NCBI GenBank assembly: GCA_963669155.1
Contig: OZ022585.1
Location: 13,895,229 to 13,959,228, forward strand
Direction of reading: 5' to 3'
Length of the DNA stretch: 64,000 bases
Source of the DNA: Arbacia lixula
Taxonomy: Eukaryota; Echinodermata; Echinoidea; Arbacioida; Arbaciidae
Of the stretch, positions 1 through 11,120 are shown piece by piece; position 1 is the stretch's first letter; every line of letters begins with the position of its first letter. The notes under the pieces are model-generated. The model searched no databases and was not told the origin of the DNA. It worked only from the letters and a program-made list of their open reading frames with translations. The position numbers and the translations under genes were made by a program.

Positions 1-628
1 ATAAAAAAAACTTAGCATCTGTGATATGTGATGAAGCGTGTACTGCTCACTTGCTCATGTGAGGGCATGATAGAAGAACATCCATGGACAGGGTGCACTA
101 ATCACCATGGTAACAGTGTGATTGGCACACTCTGTTCAATTTACTAGCATCTTTCCCTGATCACGAAGAATGTAAAGACATATATGGCTGACAAAGCACA
201 TTTCATAATAAATATGTGACGACTACTCTAATAATTATACATATGTTTCAAAGAGTAAATACACAGTTTCAAGGACACTGTAGTTACACAACAATAAATG
301 GCTGAAAGCACATAAACTTCTCAAGTCCTGGGTTGACTAAAGTAGCATTGAAAGAATCGTTTGCTTTGTTCCTCAATAGAGTAAAGTATGATTGATATGG
401 TACATGATAATGAAGACACTTATTATCAATATTCACATATATGTAATCCCATACAAATTAAAAGTGTTTACATCACAATCACATCATAAATGGAAAGCCT
501 GAGTGCTGCCAGGCCTACCCAATATCAATTTTCACATAATTCTCACCATACAAAACAACAGTGTTGAGTGTTGATATCACAAACTGAAAGCTACTCAACA
601 CATGCTGGCAGACCGTCCTGGTGCACTG
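1..628. other. Intergenic AT-rich flank downstream of the minus-strand IgSF gene
   Basis: No gene is supported here. The stretch is AT-rich and would contain the 3' UTR of the minus-strand IgSF gene. I did not find a clear minus-strand AATAAA near its stop codon. Confidence 0.5.
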
Positions 629-2299
629 CTAGCACCGCAGGAAGTCTGGCGAGTTGTTTCTAGCTCGGCCCCTTCGAGGAGGCGAGACTGGGGGCTTGAC
701 AGGAGGCTTCGGAGGGCGTGGCAACGGGCCCTTCGCATGGTACCTTCCAGGCATCCCGGGGAGTCTATCCGGAGGGAACCTCCGTGCGGTGATAGGATGC
801 GGTGGTCGCGGTGGCGGTTCCGCAACAGACGGAAGGCTGGGCGGCATCTCGTTGCTAGGCAACGCCGGCGGTGCCGCCGGAGGAGGTATTGTGGGTCGCG
901 TAAAACACACTGGAGAGATGGGAGGTAGTACCGGTTTGATGGGTTTGAACGGTGGCGGTTTGGGGGTTCGTGGTGGCCCCGCGACCAATAGAACTCGGGC
1001 GGCGGTTTCCCCGTCATCGCTCGGGCTCTTCTCCCGGTCCGGATTCTGCTTGAGATGTTCTGCAATCGCGTCTCGCGGTGTATTGCAGATGGCCACCCCG
1101 CCGAATCCACCCTCATCCAGGTATTCACAATCGGAAAACCGTGCCTGCGCCCGCGGTTTGTCCTTGGACATTTGGCGCCTTTTCCTCACGCCTACAAACG
1201 CGGCTAGCACGAGGATTACCAGTGTGCCTAACACACCGCCGATAATCGCGAGATTTTTGGAGGATCCTTTGGTAACTGTGACGCTCTGAAGCTGCTCGCT
1301 ATTGATGACGATTGAGGTGTAATCCGAAGCCTCCAAATTCAACACATTCGCTGCAGAACACGTGATGAGAGTCCCGTTATCTTCAGCTTTCACGTTAGAT
1401 ATCCTCAAGACTTTCCCGTTGAGCTCCGTGCTGATCCTGGGGTTCCTTACGGTGGTGAGGTTCCTGTTGTTGATGGTCCAGGTGTAGTTGACCTGGTTGG
1501 GTACCGCCTGGGCGTGGCACGTCACCACCACGTCCGCGCCCGTACTCAGAATATGCGGGTGCCGCACCACCGTGACGTTGGTGGGGATGAAGAAAGGCTT
1601 CAGCACGCACTTGCGGGGTTGGTAAAGGGCGGGGCTGGACTCCTCGCAGGTGAAGGACGCGCCGTTGTCCATCGGGCTGAGCCTCACCTCGTAGAGGGCG
1701 CGAGGGCGTGGTCCTTGGACGAGAGTTCCCGGTAGGATCTCTACCCGATGCTTCCAATCAAGCCTCGTGTAAGGCAGCGACCCCGTCGATGTGCACACCA
1801 TCGTCACCTTCACCCCTGGGCCGACATCCATGGCCGGCTGCATCTCACACGTCGGACCACCTTTATTCGGCGGCATGTAGACGGTCAATGACGCCGGGTC
1901 CGACATCCCCACGAACTGCTGCTCGAGGAAATACATGCAGCTATACTGGTCATTATCCTCGACGGACACGTTGGCGATACGGAGGTTGAACTCGCCGAAC
2001 CCTGCATTCCCCTGAATGGAGATCCTCCGCATAAAGCCCATCATATCGGGCAGATGGAAGATGCGATTGTCGCGACTGAGGTACTTATGGGCGCCGTGCC
2101 TGAACCAGTACACAGAGTGCTCCCCTTTGTTGCGTACCACACACTTCAGCGTGACGATCCCTCCGACAACGCCGACCGTATCCCGGGGATGCTCCCCCAT
2201 AGTGATATCCCTCGCGTCGACCGTCGTCTGTCCAAGCGCACCCCCGCTGGACACGCACAGCAGGGCGACGGCAAGTAGTATCCATCCCGCCACCATCAT
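629..2299 (-). CDS. Three-Ig-domain single-pass receptor with proline-rich cytoplasmic tail, single coding exon
   Basis: The protein is about 556 residues. The first ATG is at 2299; the open frame extends four codons upstream only through a TTG, so I start at the ATG, followed by a hydrophobic signal peptide (about residues 1-23). Three Ig-like domains follow: a V-like domain with Cys ~53, Trp ~65 and an EDNDQYSC F-strand motif ending at Cys ~121; a second with Cys ~169, Trp ~182 and Cys ~218; a third with Cys ~261, Trp ~274 and Cys ~314. A transmembrane helix lies at ~350-371 with an RKRRQ stop-transfer. The ~180-residue tail is very proline-rich with many PxxP motifs, suggesting SH3 or WW partners. 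The coding DNA is GC-rich against AT-rich flanks, and no intron is needed. It probably acts in cell-surface adhesion or recognition. I cannot name an orthologue; nephrin/Kirre-like and other IgSF receptors share this layout. Confidence 0.85.
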   Translation of the reverse strand: MMVAGWILLAVALLCVSSGGALGQTTVDARDITMGEHPRDTVGVVGGIVTLKCVVRNKGEHSVYWFRHGAHKYLSRDNRIFHLPDMMGFMRRISIQGNAGFGEFNLRIANVSVEDNDQYSCMYFLEQQFVGMSDPASLTVYMPPNKGGPTCEMQPAMDVGPGVKVTMVCTSTGSLPYTRLDWKHRVEILPGTLVQGPRPRALYEVRLSPMDNGASFTCEESSPALYQPRKCVLKPFFIPTNVTVVRHPHILSTGADVVVTCHAQAVPNQVNYTWTINNRNLTTVRNPRISTELNGKVLRISNVKAEDNGTLITCSAANVLNLEASDYTSIVINSEQLQSVTVTKGSSKNLAIIGGVLGTLVILVLAAFVGVRKRRQMSKDKPRAQARFSDCEYLDEGGFGGVAICNTPRDAIAEHLKQNPDREKSPSDDGETAARVLLVAGPPRTPKPPPFKPIKPVLPPISPVCFTRPTIPPPAAPPALPSNEMPPSLPSVAEPPPRPPHPITARRFPPDRLPGMPGRYHAKGPLPRPPKPPVKPPVSPPRRGRARNNSPDFLRC

Positions 2300-2480
2300 G
2301 GCATCACACAATCACAAGCAGCTTGCACCTAGCACTGAGTTAGATTCCAAGTATTCCCACCCGTTGGGTTAGAGCGAAGCATAAAGTCGATATTAAACGG
2401 AGGACACACCGCTAATGAGTACCACACACGAACATCATTATCTAAGATGCAGCAATGTCGTTTAAACGATGGTTGTTATG

Positions 2481-2487
2481 TTATATA
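2481..2487 (-). promoter_or_regulatory. TATA-box candidate for the minus-strand IgSF gene
   Basis: The minus strand reads TATATAA about 180 bp upstream of the ATG at 2299, a plausible distance for a short 5' UTR. This is motif evidence only. Confidence 0.3.
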
Positions 2488-2499
2488 CACAGTGTACGT

Positions 2500-5400
2500 A
2501 GCTTTTGCAGCGTGATGAGCAAGCAGTGAGACGCGCAAGCCCGTCCGTACGTACTGCCAGCCTATACTCGCAATGCTTTACCCTCAGATCGTTCATGCAA
2601 TGTCTGTCGCTGAATGCTTTTGGTTACGAGCTGACTATGACGGGCGTGTCAGACCAAAATGTATAAATCATTCCCTCGTTCACGGGTACAAACCCTTGTA
2701 TGTCAATGAATGAGTGAATGTAAATGAATGGGTCAGAAATGCAGAAACTAGTTTGCACATGTTTCTACATGTCAGAATGTAGCCTTTCTCTGAGACATAA
2801 TTTCGAGAAGGCCCTGTACCACCACCACATATTTTTTTTATGAGTGTTTACCACTACAGATCACACCCACACCCCTCCCCTCCTCCAAACCCGTATACAA
2901 TCTCGTCAATTGTTACTCATAACATTTGAAATTTTTATAGTTATAATAATTTGTAATATATCTACTTGTAATGTGTTAAATATTAAATTTGCTTCAATAC
3001 ATCATCCCATTGGTAACCTCTAAAAGCATAAAACTAAAGCAAGCTAGTACAGTTAAAACTAATAATTGACGAACCACAAATCAAACTCTCATAGTAATCT
3101 GTTTGTGTTCTACGCAAAATACTGCTTTACAGCAGGGGTTTTGTATACTAGTTGTACACAATGTACATGATATCCGTTCGATGTTGTTGACATATGTAAT
3201 AGACTATTCATGTCATTTGTTCATCTTCACTCGTTTATTGTTTAATGAAATAACAATTGAACCTGTATTTCACCAATTTGTTATTGAAATATGAATATAT
3301 ACATTGTTAATACATGTAAGAGTAAACGTGTCCGCTCTCATGTGAATGAAAGTACTTCAACATTTTGGATCACTCACTGCCCTCTCTGATTTGTTGTATA
3401 CATGGCTTTCCATAACAGCATTCGGTCTGCCCGTACCCAACACACATATCTTCCACATTGACATGGTATAGCCAATGCAGGCGGCTACACTGCATGCATC
3501 CGTGCTTGACATCGTCTGCCGCGTACATTACCTGACCCCGTCTCATGAGCTGGCCCCACCCCTCGTCCCAGTTGATTGATCGCTTCCGGGTTAAAGAGAC
3601 TTGTCGAGGGGCAGGTGCAAGTCATGAAAGGAGATGAACTGGTATTCCAGTGAAACTTCAAGTCTATTATCAGGTCATATATATATTATGTAAGAGATGA
3701 ATCCTTTTGATTCTCACGTCATTTTAAATCTGTAAATCTTAACGAGGTTGTAAGTAAACAAATTAAGTTGTGATAAATATCGATGATGTAAGGGAATATA
3801 AATCTAAAGTAGAACAAAATTATTAGAGCTGAGATCACTACCCCCTCCCCTAACCAACCATGTAGAATTGCTATTTGTTATCTCCAGGTGGCTCCAAGTA
3901 TGACCTCATCATGTTTGGATACATTCCAACTTTCTGCCATAGGGTTCATGTCCAAATAACATGAGTCATACTCAACACATGTCTGTCTCTTATGCACTAG
4001 TAACTGAAAAAAGTTCAAGACTTTCCAACAGTTCAAGTCCTAGATCGGTGTACTTTCACTACTTTGCTCGTAAAGATGTAAAATCCTGCCCTTAACCCTC
4101 TCATTACCAATGGCATGAAGATGTGTATAAAGCCGATGGTGTTTTCAAGGCCTAGCTTTAAATAAGCTTTAAATAAGCTTTAAGCTTTAAATGATAAGTT
4201 TACACTAAAGTTAAGTTAGGCAGCTAGCAGAAAGGTATAAGCGGAGGCTTTTGACGAATATCCGTCAAAGGATATAGATTGTAAAATATAAATCATATAA
4301 TTTCAATAATATAAATTATGATCTTCTAACATTTTGATTGTGTGACGCCACGTGCGAGTTGCTCTCATCCTTTTAAAAAAATATTAACAAACAACATTAA
4401 AGGAGAGCATCTCGCAATTGACGCCACAAAATGAAACCTTTCAAAAATCGTACTTTTCTTTTTCATATGACTGATTTTCACCAAACCTTCACTAAACTTT
4501 TTTTTTTCTTTTAAAAAGGTTTTGCTTTAATCAAAACCAATTCTTCAGGGTGGACTGTCCTTTTAATGAATAAGCAGAGAACTGAGGCAGCAGAAGATGT
4601 TTGTCAGCCCGTGGAAACGGTATCAACACTGCAGTGACAGGTCCCTCCTACCTATACAGACAGGTAAGCGATGAATGTGAACAGGTACGGCTGTCCCTCA
4701 CACTGCGGTCATCGCGGCCTTATGGTCCCTTTCTGTACAAGTGTGAACACCGATTATGCGATGTCGGCACGGATTACACGCGAAAGGTAAACGGGGACAG
4801 GACGAGCCGCTGTTGAGTTGGCATTCGTATTAGCTTGGCTTCCAGGAGTGTGTAGGTATGCATATATCATACTCTCAAACATGCCTTCGATTTTACACTG
4901 ACACTTTGAATCATTCAATATCTTAATTTGTCGAGGCCAGAGTAGAGCTGGACATTCATTCAAAATTGTACTTACACTAGATTTATTTGTTATTTGATAA
5001 TATGTGTGTGATTGAAGTTTTGGGATTAATATCCAACAGCCTGAATTCAAGGCTTGCTTTTAACGTCAGACAGGTGTGTTCCTGCATTCTCAGACAACAA
5101 TGTTTGTCTCATTCTTGCTGCACTATCATATGATTTCGCCACCTTCAAGTTTATTTTTGCAGTTCATCCGTTTGCATTCGAGCAGCATATCAATGGAGTG
5201 TTTAATAGAGGGATGAAACTACTTCGAAATGATGAATGATATAGAAGATAGTCGGGAGGAGAAGGAGAATTATTCAATGCAGTTTTAAACATAAACCGTT
5301 TTTTTTTACATGGTAGCCTCAACTTTCTAGAGGAGCGGTTGTTTTTACGAAACAAGACTTGTCCTGATTCGCTTTGGGATTACCATCAATATCGTAATTT

Positions 5401-8129
5401 TTTCATACATAGCGAGCATTAACCGTCTATTTAAATACAAACAGCCGACGGGACGCTATTTTCAAACTCCACGTTATCATACGTCTTTAATCACCCGTTT
5501 CCATGAAGATATCACTTTCCCTTATACGTCCTTTTCCTACATATCGAGTTCGTCTGCCGCTGTTAACGTTAGTTGGTAAACAAGTTGCGGTTTTACTGTC
5601 GCTATGCAATGTCAAATGATCACCACTCTCCCGTTTCTTTTGGACTGGTAGAGAAAGGGTTAACTATTTAGCATGCAAGTCATGGCCGTTATCAATACGA
5701 GTCAATAAGCTGCAGGTAGCATGGATATGAGGGTAGATATTACAGACATTTCAGCCTTCTAGAACATTGCAGGCTACCCTCAAAAGCTTTGAACAGCATA
5801 TCTGATTCTCCTGAGATACATTCACTTTCCCATTTAACCTTCACACTTGAAATGCGATCAAGCTTGGTTTTCTATTCTGGGAACTTCTTACTGTAACTAT
5901 GAATCAGAAATACAATAATGCCCCCTCTTCCAATAATTTATATTACAAATTCAAAGAATATGTTTATTGCTCATTGGGCTTTAAAAACATGATCGTCGAC
6001 TGGTAGATCTAGCCTCTCGCGCCAATAGAGAGTGTGTCAAGCTGTCTTGTATAATCTAGTCTTTTTCGATTTTGCTAGAATTTTATACGAATTGGTGCAT
6101 TGTATTCATCCATTGATATATAATGCATTGGTTAAAGCAATTGCGCAGGTGCATTGTTAAGAAGATTGTGAAGGGTTATGTGTATTTATCACACTGGTAA
6201 CTCTTCCTGTGCCAGGTATAATGCCGCTCAATGATGTTGGTATGCATTATTGCTGACAAAATGAACACTTGGCACACAAACAGTTAAAGATGGATTTCTT
6301 TGTTGCATAAAACCAAGCTACCGTCATCCTTGATTAAAACACCTCAGTAAAACAAAAGATAGGTCCATGCATTGAAAAGTACACCAAACTACATAATAAT
6401 TATTATGAGCGCCTAATTTAGATACATGCGGTTAACAGGGGTAATATCTTAGCAGCTCTGTGATAATATGGGCACTATGTAGAAAACAACAAAAAAACAC
6501 GAAGAGTACATTGTTAATGCCAACATAATTTTGCATTTCCAAGGGAGTCTGAGTTTAAAGGACAAACCAGAAGGAATTATTATTTTCATGCCATATATGA
6601 AATCTACGTCACTGGCAAGTTTCATGACACATACATTGGGCATTTGTGTGTTCTTGCGGTTTATACAATGGTTTACAGGACTGGATTGTTGCGTGGAAAA
6701 AGTGATAGCCTGCCTTTAATTTCAAATAATTATGGTGGTTAGTTGGCCCAAAGTGACTCCTTGTTCGTACTTTGCCAATGGTTATGTATACGCCATGGCG
6801 AAGAGAAGGGAAACAACAGGTAGCATTGACAACGATTCTCTCTTGATATCTCTAGGGTCCTCGCATATTCGACAAGAAAACCTCCAAAAGGCCAGCAACG
6901 TATGACAGCAATAAAACAAAACGAGACTGTGATCGCGCGGAAAACAACGAACGCACTGTTTAAGCCTCGTTTGTGGCCGTGGGTTGGTCGAACCCATAAT
7001 GATAATCACAAAGGTTTTCCAGTTCTAAGACGTTAGCCCCTCATACCGCGAGGACAATAACGCCTTTCATCAGTCGGACCAGGGTCCATGGTCGGACAAT
7101 CCAACATAGTCTCGATTTCAAGGCTGTGAATGAGATATTTTCTTTCTCAAACGCACTTGTTACAATCACAACTGGGCTTAGATACTTAGACTAAACACAC
7201 TTCCCTTTCCCCTCTTCCCGCACAGAAGGATACAGGAAAAGGAAGTCTAGTCTACGTGTCCATACTTCGATCAACTTGTTATTGTAATATACAAGTAAAA
7301 GAAAGAAACTCAAAGCCTCGAGCTTAGGCTATTGCAAAGTCAAATACTGACAGATATGACTGAAGGGGGAAGGGGTCATAAATGTAAGCTTCGAAAAAAA
7401 AATGGCCCAGTCATTTTTTTTTTTGTGAGTGGTGAGGAAGAGGAGGGTTTTTTTTTACTCTTATATTTTTCTTTCTTCTTCTTCATTTTTTTTTTGAGGG
7501 GTGGGGAGGGGGAAGCTTTGTATATGTGTGTATAATGTAGTGTACATGTATGCACTTGTGTGTTCGCGTATGTGTGTATGGATGTATGTATCAAAGACTT
7601 TAGTGTTGTGTTTGCGTGTGCTTGTGTGTTTTCACGTTCGTGTGTTTACAACACATCTCTATAGACATGATAGATGTGCGTGACCGTGAATGTAACCTTC
7701 TTGTACCGTACATGCAGATATGATATGTTGCACATGTTCTTCTCTTCCTTGGGGCCATCTTTATGTATTATGCTCCAGGCAGACATGCTGAATCTTTAGG
7801 ATGGTACGTACAAGCTGTACATGTGTAGGAAGAGAGGGAACTTATATTCAAACCGGATTTCCGACCAATTGTGTGAAGGATATTGGGCATTTCCACGTGG
7901 GAAAATATTATTACCGTTATCGTACTGGTAGCGCGCCATTCACAGAAAAGCGCGCGGAAAACGGAATCAACTACTGGAAACTGAACACAGTTGTAATGAA
8001 AGGTATCGTACGTTGTACGCTATTACTACATTTATTTTGTTTTAAAATATACGTCATTCCGGTTAGAAAGGGTTGTTTTCATGGTATTCAGGATTGTAAG
8101 GAAAATGTGGTGTCCTTGTAGCATAAGGT
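2500..8129. other. Intergenic region, repeat-rich, no recognisable gene
   Basis: No coding region is supported. It contains a small tandem repeat of TAAGCTTTAAA at 4150-4195, a MITE copy at about 4226-4565, and T-rich and poly-A/T tracts near 7400-7500. A 106-codon ORF at 7801-8121 has no recognisable domain. The retrotransposon target site follows it. Confidence 0.5.
4226..4565. repeat. MITE-like dispersed repeat (internally palindromic)
   Basis: The ends carry inverted versions of 'GATGAAnATCCGTCAAA' and 'CACCAAACCTTCA', and the middle contains 'TGTGACGCCAC' and 'GACGCCACAAAATGAAA', typical of this family. Related copies lie at about 27700-27835, 34994-35417, 49843-50076, 58273-58530 and 63703-63955. 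No coding capacity is visible. Confidence 0.6.
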
Positions 8130-9716
8130 TGTAGCGACCAAAAGCGTGAACATTATATTCTGGTTTGTTTTCTTAAGGACACTGTAGTTTTCTTTTGGCG
8201 CCGTTTTAGCCACGTCACAATGTATAGAAAACGTGTCACTTGTTTATTTCCTCGCCGACTAAGTAGTCCTGTCATTCATTTATCATATCATTTAATTTAA
8301 TTACTATATAACATTTTATATGAACATTACGAGTCGTTTTGGATTGTTTTAACCTGTGTGTGATATACTTTTCTATTCAAAAGTTTTCACCTACTCAATT
8401 AACTCAACATATTTAGCATTACTCAATTAATGTTAGTAAAATTGTTTCGCCGATATATGCAAAGTAGCTATGTCGGGCAAGGCCCGTTCGGGTAGGCGCG
8501 TTAGCGTCACTTGCATCTTACTAACCAGCGAGAGTGGTTGTCCTTGTTTTTGTCCGTACCAAGGCCGTCCCATCAGTACGTGGCAAGGCCGTCCAGTACG
8601 TGGCATACTTGTACAGTAATTGCCCAAGGTACGTTAATTATATAACAATTTTTAGACGGTGATTGCTATATTCATACTGTGTGTTTAATTCTTCATGACG
8701 GTCATGTATTTATATATGTTTACTTCTCCATGACAGTCATGTATTTGAAAGAGTGACCCAATGTTACATTAGGTGCCTTTACATTTTTGGGCGTGGCATT
8801 TGGCCGATGGCGGTACACCGTATATTAATTACATTCTTTTGAACTTGTAGACCACATTATATTTTGTGTAATTCAACATAAAACTTCGATACAAGTACAA
8901 GTTTTATTCATGGTATATATTTCTTCTTGACAAAAAAAAAAGAAAGAAAGAAGAAAAGCGTCCGAGATTGAACGCTTGATTATTGAAGGTCGTACCGTAC
9001 TCGTTTGTGTGTTTGTTGAACTCGTAGTCTCTTGTTTCAGACACGATTATTTAGCCCGTTGATTTTTACAATCTCGGAAATATAACTTGTGTCGGTAATT
9101 AATTAGATCTTTCGTACTTTCTTATTTAGCCACTACAAACTCCAACCCAGTGCTCGACCTCATGTCCTAGGTCGCAAGCAGGTCCGCCCCATAACTAGGG
9201 TGAGTTTTATTATCGGACAGTACATGTAATTGGCAGTTTTTGTATAGCGTATATCACATTAAGATTACGATGTCTCTATGCGTTTAGGGATCGGGATTTG
9301 AGTTGTAATACATGTTTTATGCAATCATTCATGTAGCGATACTCGATATCAACGCATTTATCTATTCGGTTATAAAATGTGACAGAGGTTTTTATATTGC
9401 AATGACAATTATGCTATCTAACCATTTGAAATACTTTATTACCACACATGGTGGAATATTAAATCCGTGTGATATAATAATCAAATCATTGAAATGAATT
9501 CTGAACTGAATTGAACTGCATTGTAATTTACAGAAATGATGCTATCCAATAGTAATTACATTATGACGGTGTACTCATATTTTGTTTGTTGGTATATTTC
9601 TGTACAATGCAGGGGTCTTTCTCCTACATAATAAAGTAACACCAACCATACACCAGATGGCCTCGTGTCCTCATTTTGTCGGGCGGTAATCGAGGGACCT
9701 ATCAACGGTTTCTTCA
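8130..9716 (+). repeat. 5' LTR (1,587 bp)
   Basis: It starts TGTAGCGACC and ends TTTCTTCA. A TATATAA candidate promoter element is at 8305-8311 and an AATAAA is at 9630-9635, about 80 bp before the end. It is near-identical to 14522-16109; the visible difference is one extra A in the A-run near 8932 versus 15324. Short ORFs inside it are conserved only because the LTRs are the same sequence. Confidence 0.95.
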
Positions 9717-9717
9717 G

Positions 9718-9735
9718 TGGTGACCCCGACGTGAT
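9718..9735 (+). other. Primer-binding site, tRNA-Trp type (first copy)
   Basis: TGGTGACCCCGACGTGAT lies one base after the LTR end. It is complementary to the 3' terminus (with CCA) of animal tRNA-Trp, the primer known for CsRn1-clade elements. A second identical copy is at 9935-9952. Confidence 0.85.
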
Positions 9736-9934
9736 GAGGACACGAGGCCATCTGGTGTATGGTTGGTGTTACTTTATTATGTAGGAGAAAGACCCCTGTC
9801 TGTTGTTGGTATATTTCTGTACAATGCAGGGGTCTTTCTCCTACATAATAAAGTAACACCAACCATACACCAGATGGCCTCGTGTCCTCATTTTGTCGGG
9901 CGGTAATCGAGGGACCTATCAACGGTTTCTTCAG

Positions 9935-9952
9935 TGGTGACCCCGACGTGAT
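9935..9952 (+). other. Primer-binding site, second copy
   Basis: The same 18 bases as 9718-9735, created by the ~151-bp duplication. It directly adjoins the unrearranged leader, so it probably represents the ancestral PBS-leader junction. Confidence 0.8.
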
Positions 9953-10286
9953 GCAGAGCCCGACGTGATCTCAGAGGCCCGACTTCTACGAAAGAGCGAC
10001 ACGGTCTACAAGCCTGATGTCAACCAAGGCCTGAAGTGATCAGCAGCCCGAGTGATCCGGAGCCCGACGAGACCCGAACTCGTGACGCAGAGCCCGTCGT
10101 GATCAACTACTCGGCCCGACATCATCTTCCAAGCCGTAGCCGACGTTACTAATGGTCTGACGTCACTCTCATCAAGGCAATATAGATCAACGTTATAACT
10201 TGAGAATATTTGAAGTCATTAGGTGATATTACTGAACGTTTTTGATAATTGTATTCTATAGATTTTTCTATGTGATTCTATGCAAT

Positions 10287-11120
10287 ATGTCTAACGATAA
10301 CGAAGCGCTACCCGATCCCGTAGTTGTACCACAAGTCCAAGCCATCACAATAAAACTTCCACCCTTTTGGAGAACGGACCCCCTAATATGGTTCGCGCAA
10401 GCTGAGGCGCAATTCGCCACGCGCAGAATTAGCCACGAGGCAACAAAATACGCGCACGTCATCGCCGCTCTTCCGCAAGACGTTGCACAAGAAGTACGTG
10501 ATATTTTGATTAACCCTCCTGCCGCCGAGCAATATGCGACACTTAAGAAAAACCTCATAGAAAGAGTCAGCGCGTCTGAACAGCGAAGAGTTCAGCTTCT
10601 GCTAACTGAAGAAGAGCTAGGTGATCGTAAGCCCTCGCAGCTTTTAAGACGGATGGAACAGCTTCTCGGTGAACAGCAGTTAGAAAAGGGCATCTTTAAA
10701 CAACTGTTCCTAAAGAGGCTACCCATGAACGTCCGCCAGATTTTGGCCTCGACAAGTGAAGCTCTGCCGCTCAGCGAGCTGGCTTCACTGGCGGATCGGA
10801 TAGTAGAGACACAGCCGTATGCGCCTGGCGCCATTTCAGCTATCTCTCGAAATGCCGAAGCCACGCCGAAAGCTTCTAGCGCGCTGGAAAGTCAGGTGAC
10901 GGAACTCACCAGACTGGTTCGCGATCTCACAACGGTAGTGGGAAATATCCAGCGCAGCCGCAGCCGAAGCCGTAGTAGGAAGCGTGACAGCAAACGCGTT
11001 AGAAGCGACTCGTCAGTAGAGGCGTCAGCCGACAATCTTTGTTGGTACCACAACAAGTTTGGTGACAACGCACACCGTTGCAGGTCACCGTGCGCGCGGA
11101 AAAATACTTCGGAAAACTAG
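10287..11120 (+). CDS. gag: Gag polyprotein of the CsRn1-like retrotransposon
   Basis: The product is about 277 residues from the ATG at 10287; an upstream in-frame ATG at 10242 only adds a hydrophobic stretch in the leader and is less likely. The N-terminal two thirds is a helical capsid-like domain with the conserved [20 protein letters not shown] segment typical of this Gag family. A basic RS-rich stretch follows ([14 protein letters not shown]), then a C-terminal CHCC zinc motif (CWYH near 11039-11050, then a spaced C and C), probably for RNA binding. It should assemble particles and package the genomic RNA. Its last 43 bases overlap pol in the -1 frame. Confidence 0.9.
   Translation: MSNDNEALPDPVVVPQVQAITIKLPPFWRTDPLIWFAQAEAQFATRRISHEATKYAHVIAALPQDVAQEVRDILINPPAAEQYATLKKNLIERVSASEQRRVQLLLTEEELGDRKPSQLLRRMEQLLGEQQLEKGIFKQLFLKRLPMNVRQILASTSEALPLSELASLADRIVETQPYAPGAISAISRNAEATPKASSALESQVTELTRLVRDLTTVVGNIQRSRSRSRSRKRDSKRVRSDSSVEASADNLCWYHNKFGDNAHRCRSPCARKNTSEN

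Larger units (their letters stand above)
9610..9953 (+). repeat. U5/PBS foldback and tandem duplication at the 5' LTR border
   Basis: A 65-bp segment of the LTR end (9610-9674) recurs inverted at 9734-9798 and again direct at 9827-9891. A ~151-bp unit of LTR end plus primer site (9586-9736) is therefore repeated at 9803-9953. The first junction sits at a shared ATG. The 3' LTR has only one copy of this segment. Confidence 0.95.

Noticed and set aside
654-1289. 211-codon plus-strand ORF opposite the IgSF gene tail
   Set aside because: It is the antisense shadow of the GC-rich, proline-rich tail: glycine-rich, with no domain and no own promoter.
7801-8121. 106-codon ORF just before the retrotransposon
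   Set aside because: No recognisable domain; composition like the surrounding intergenic DNA. The insertion site follows its stop.
8433-9497. Short ORFs (64 and 61 codons) present twice, at 8.4-9.5 kb and 14.8-15.9 kb
   Set aside because: They are identical only because both are in LTRs; there is no evidence of coding constraint.
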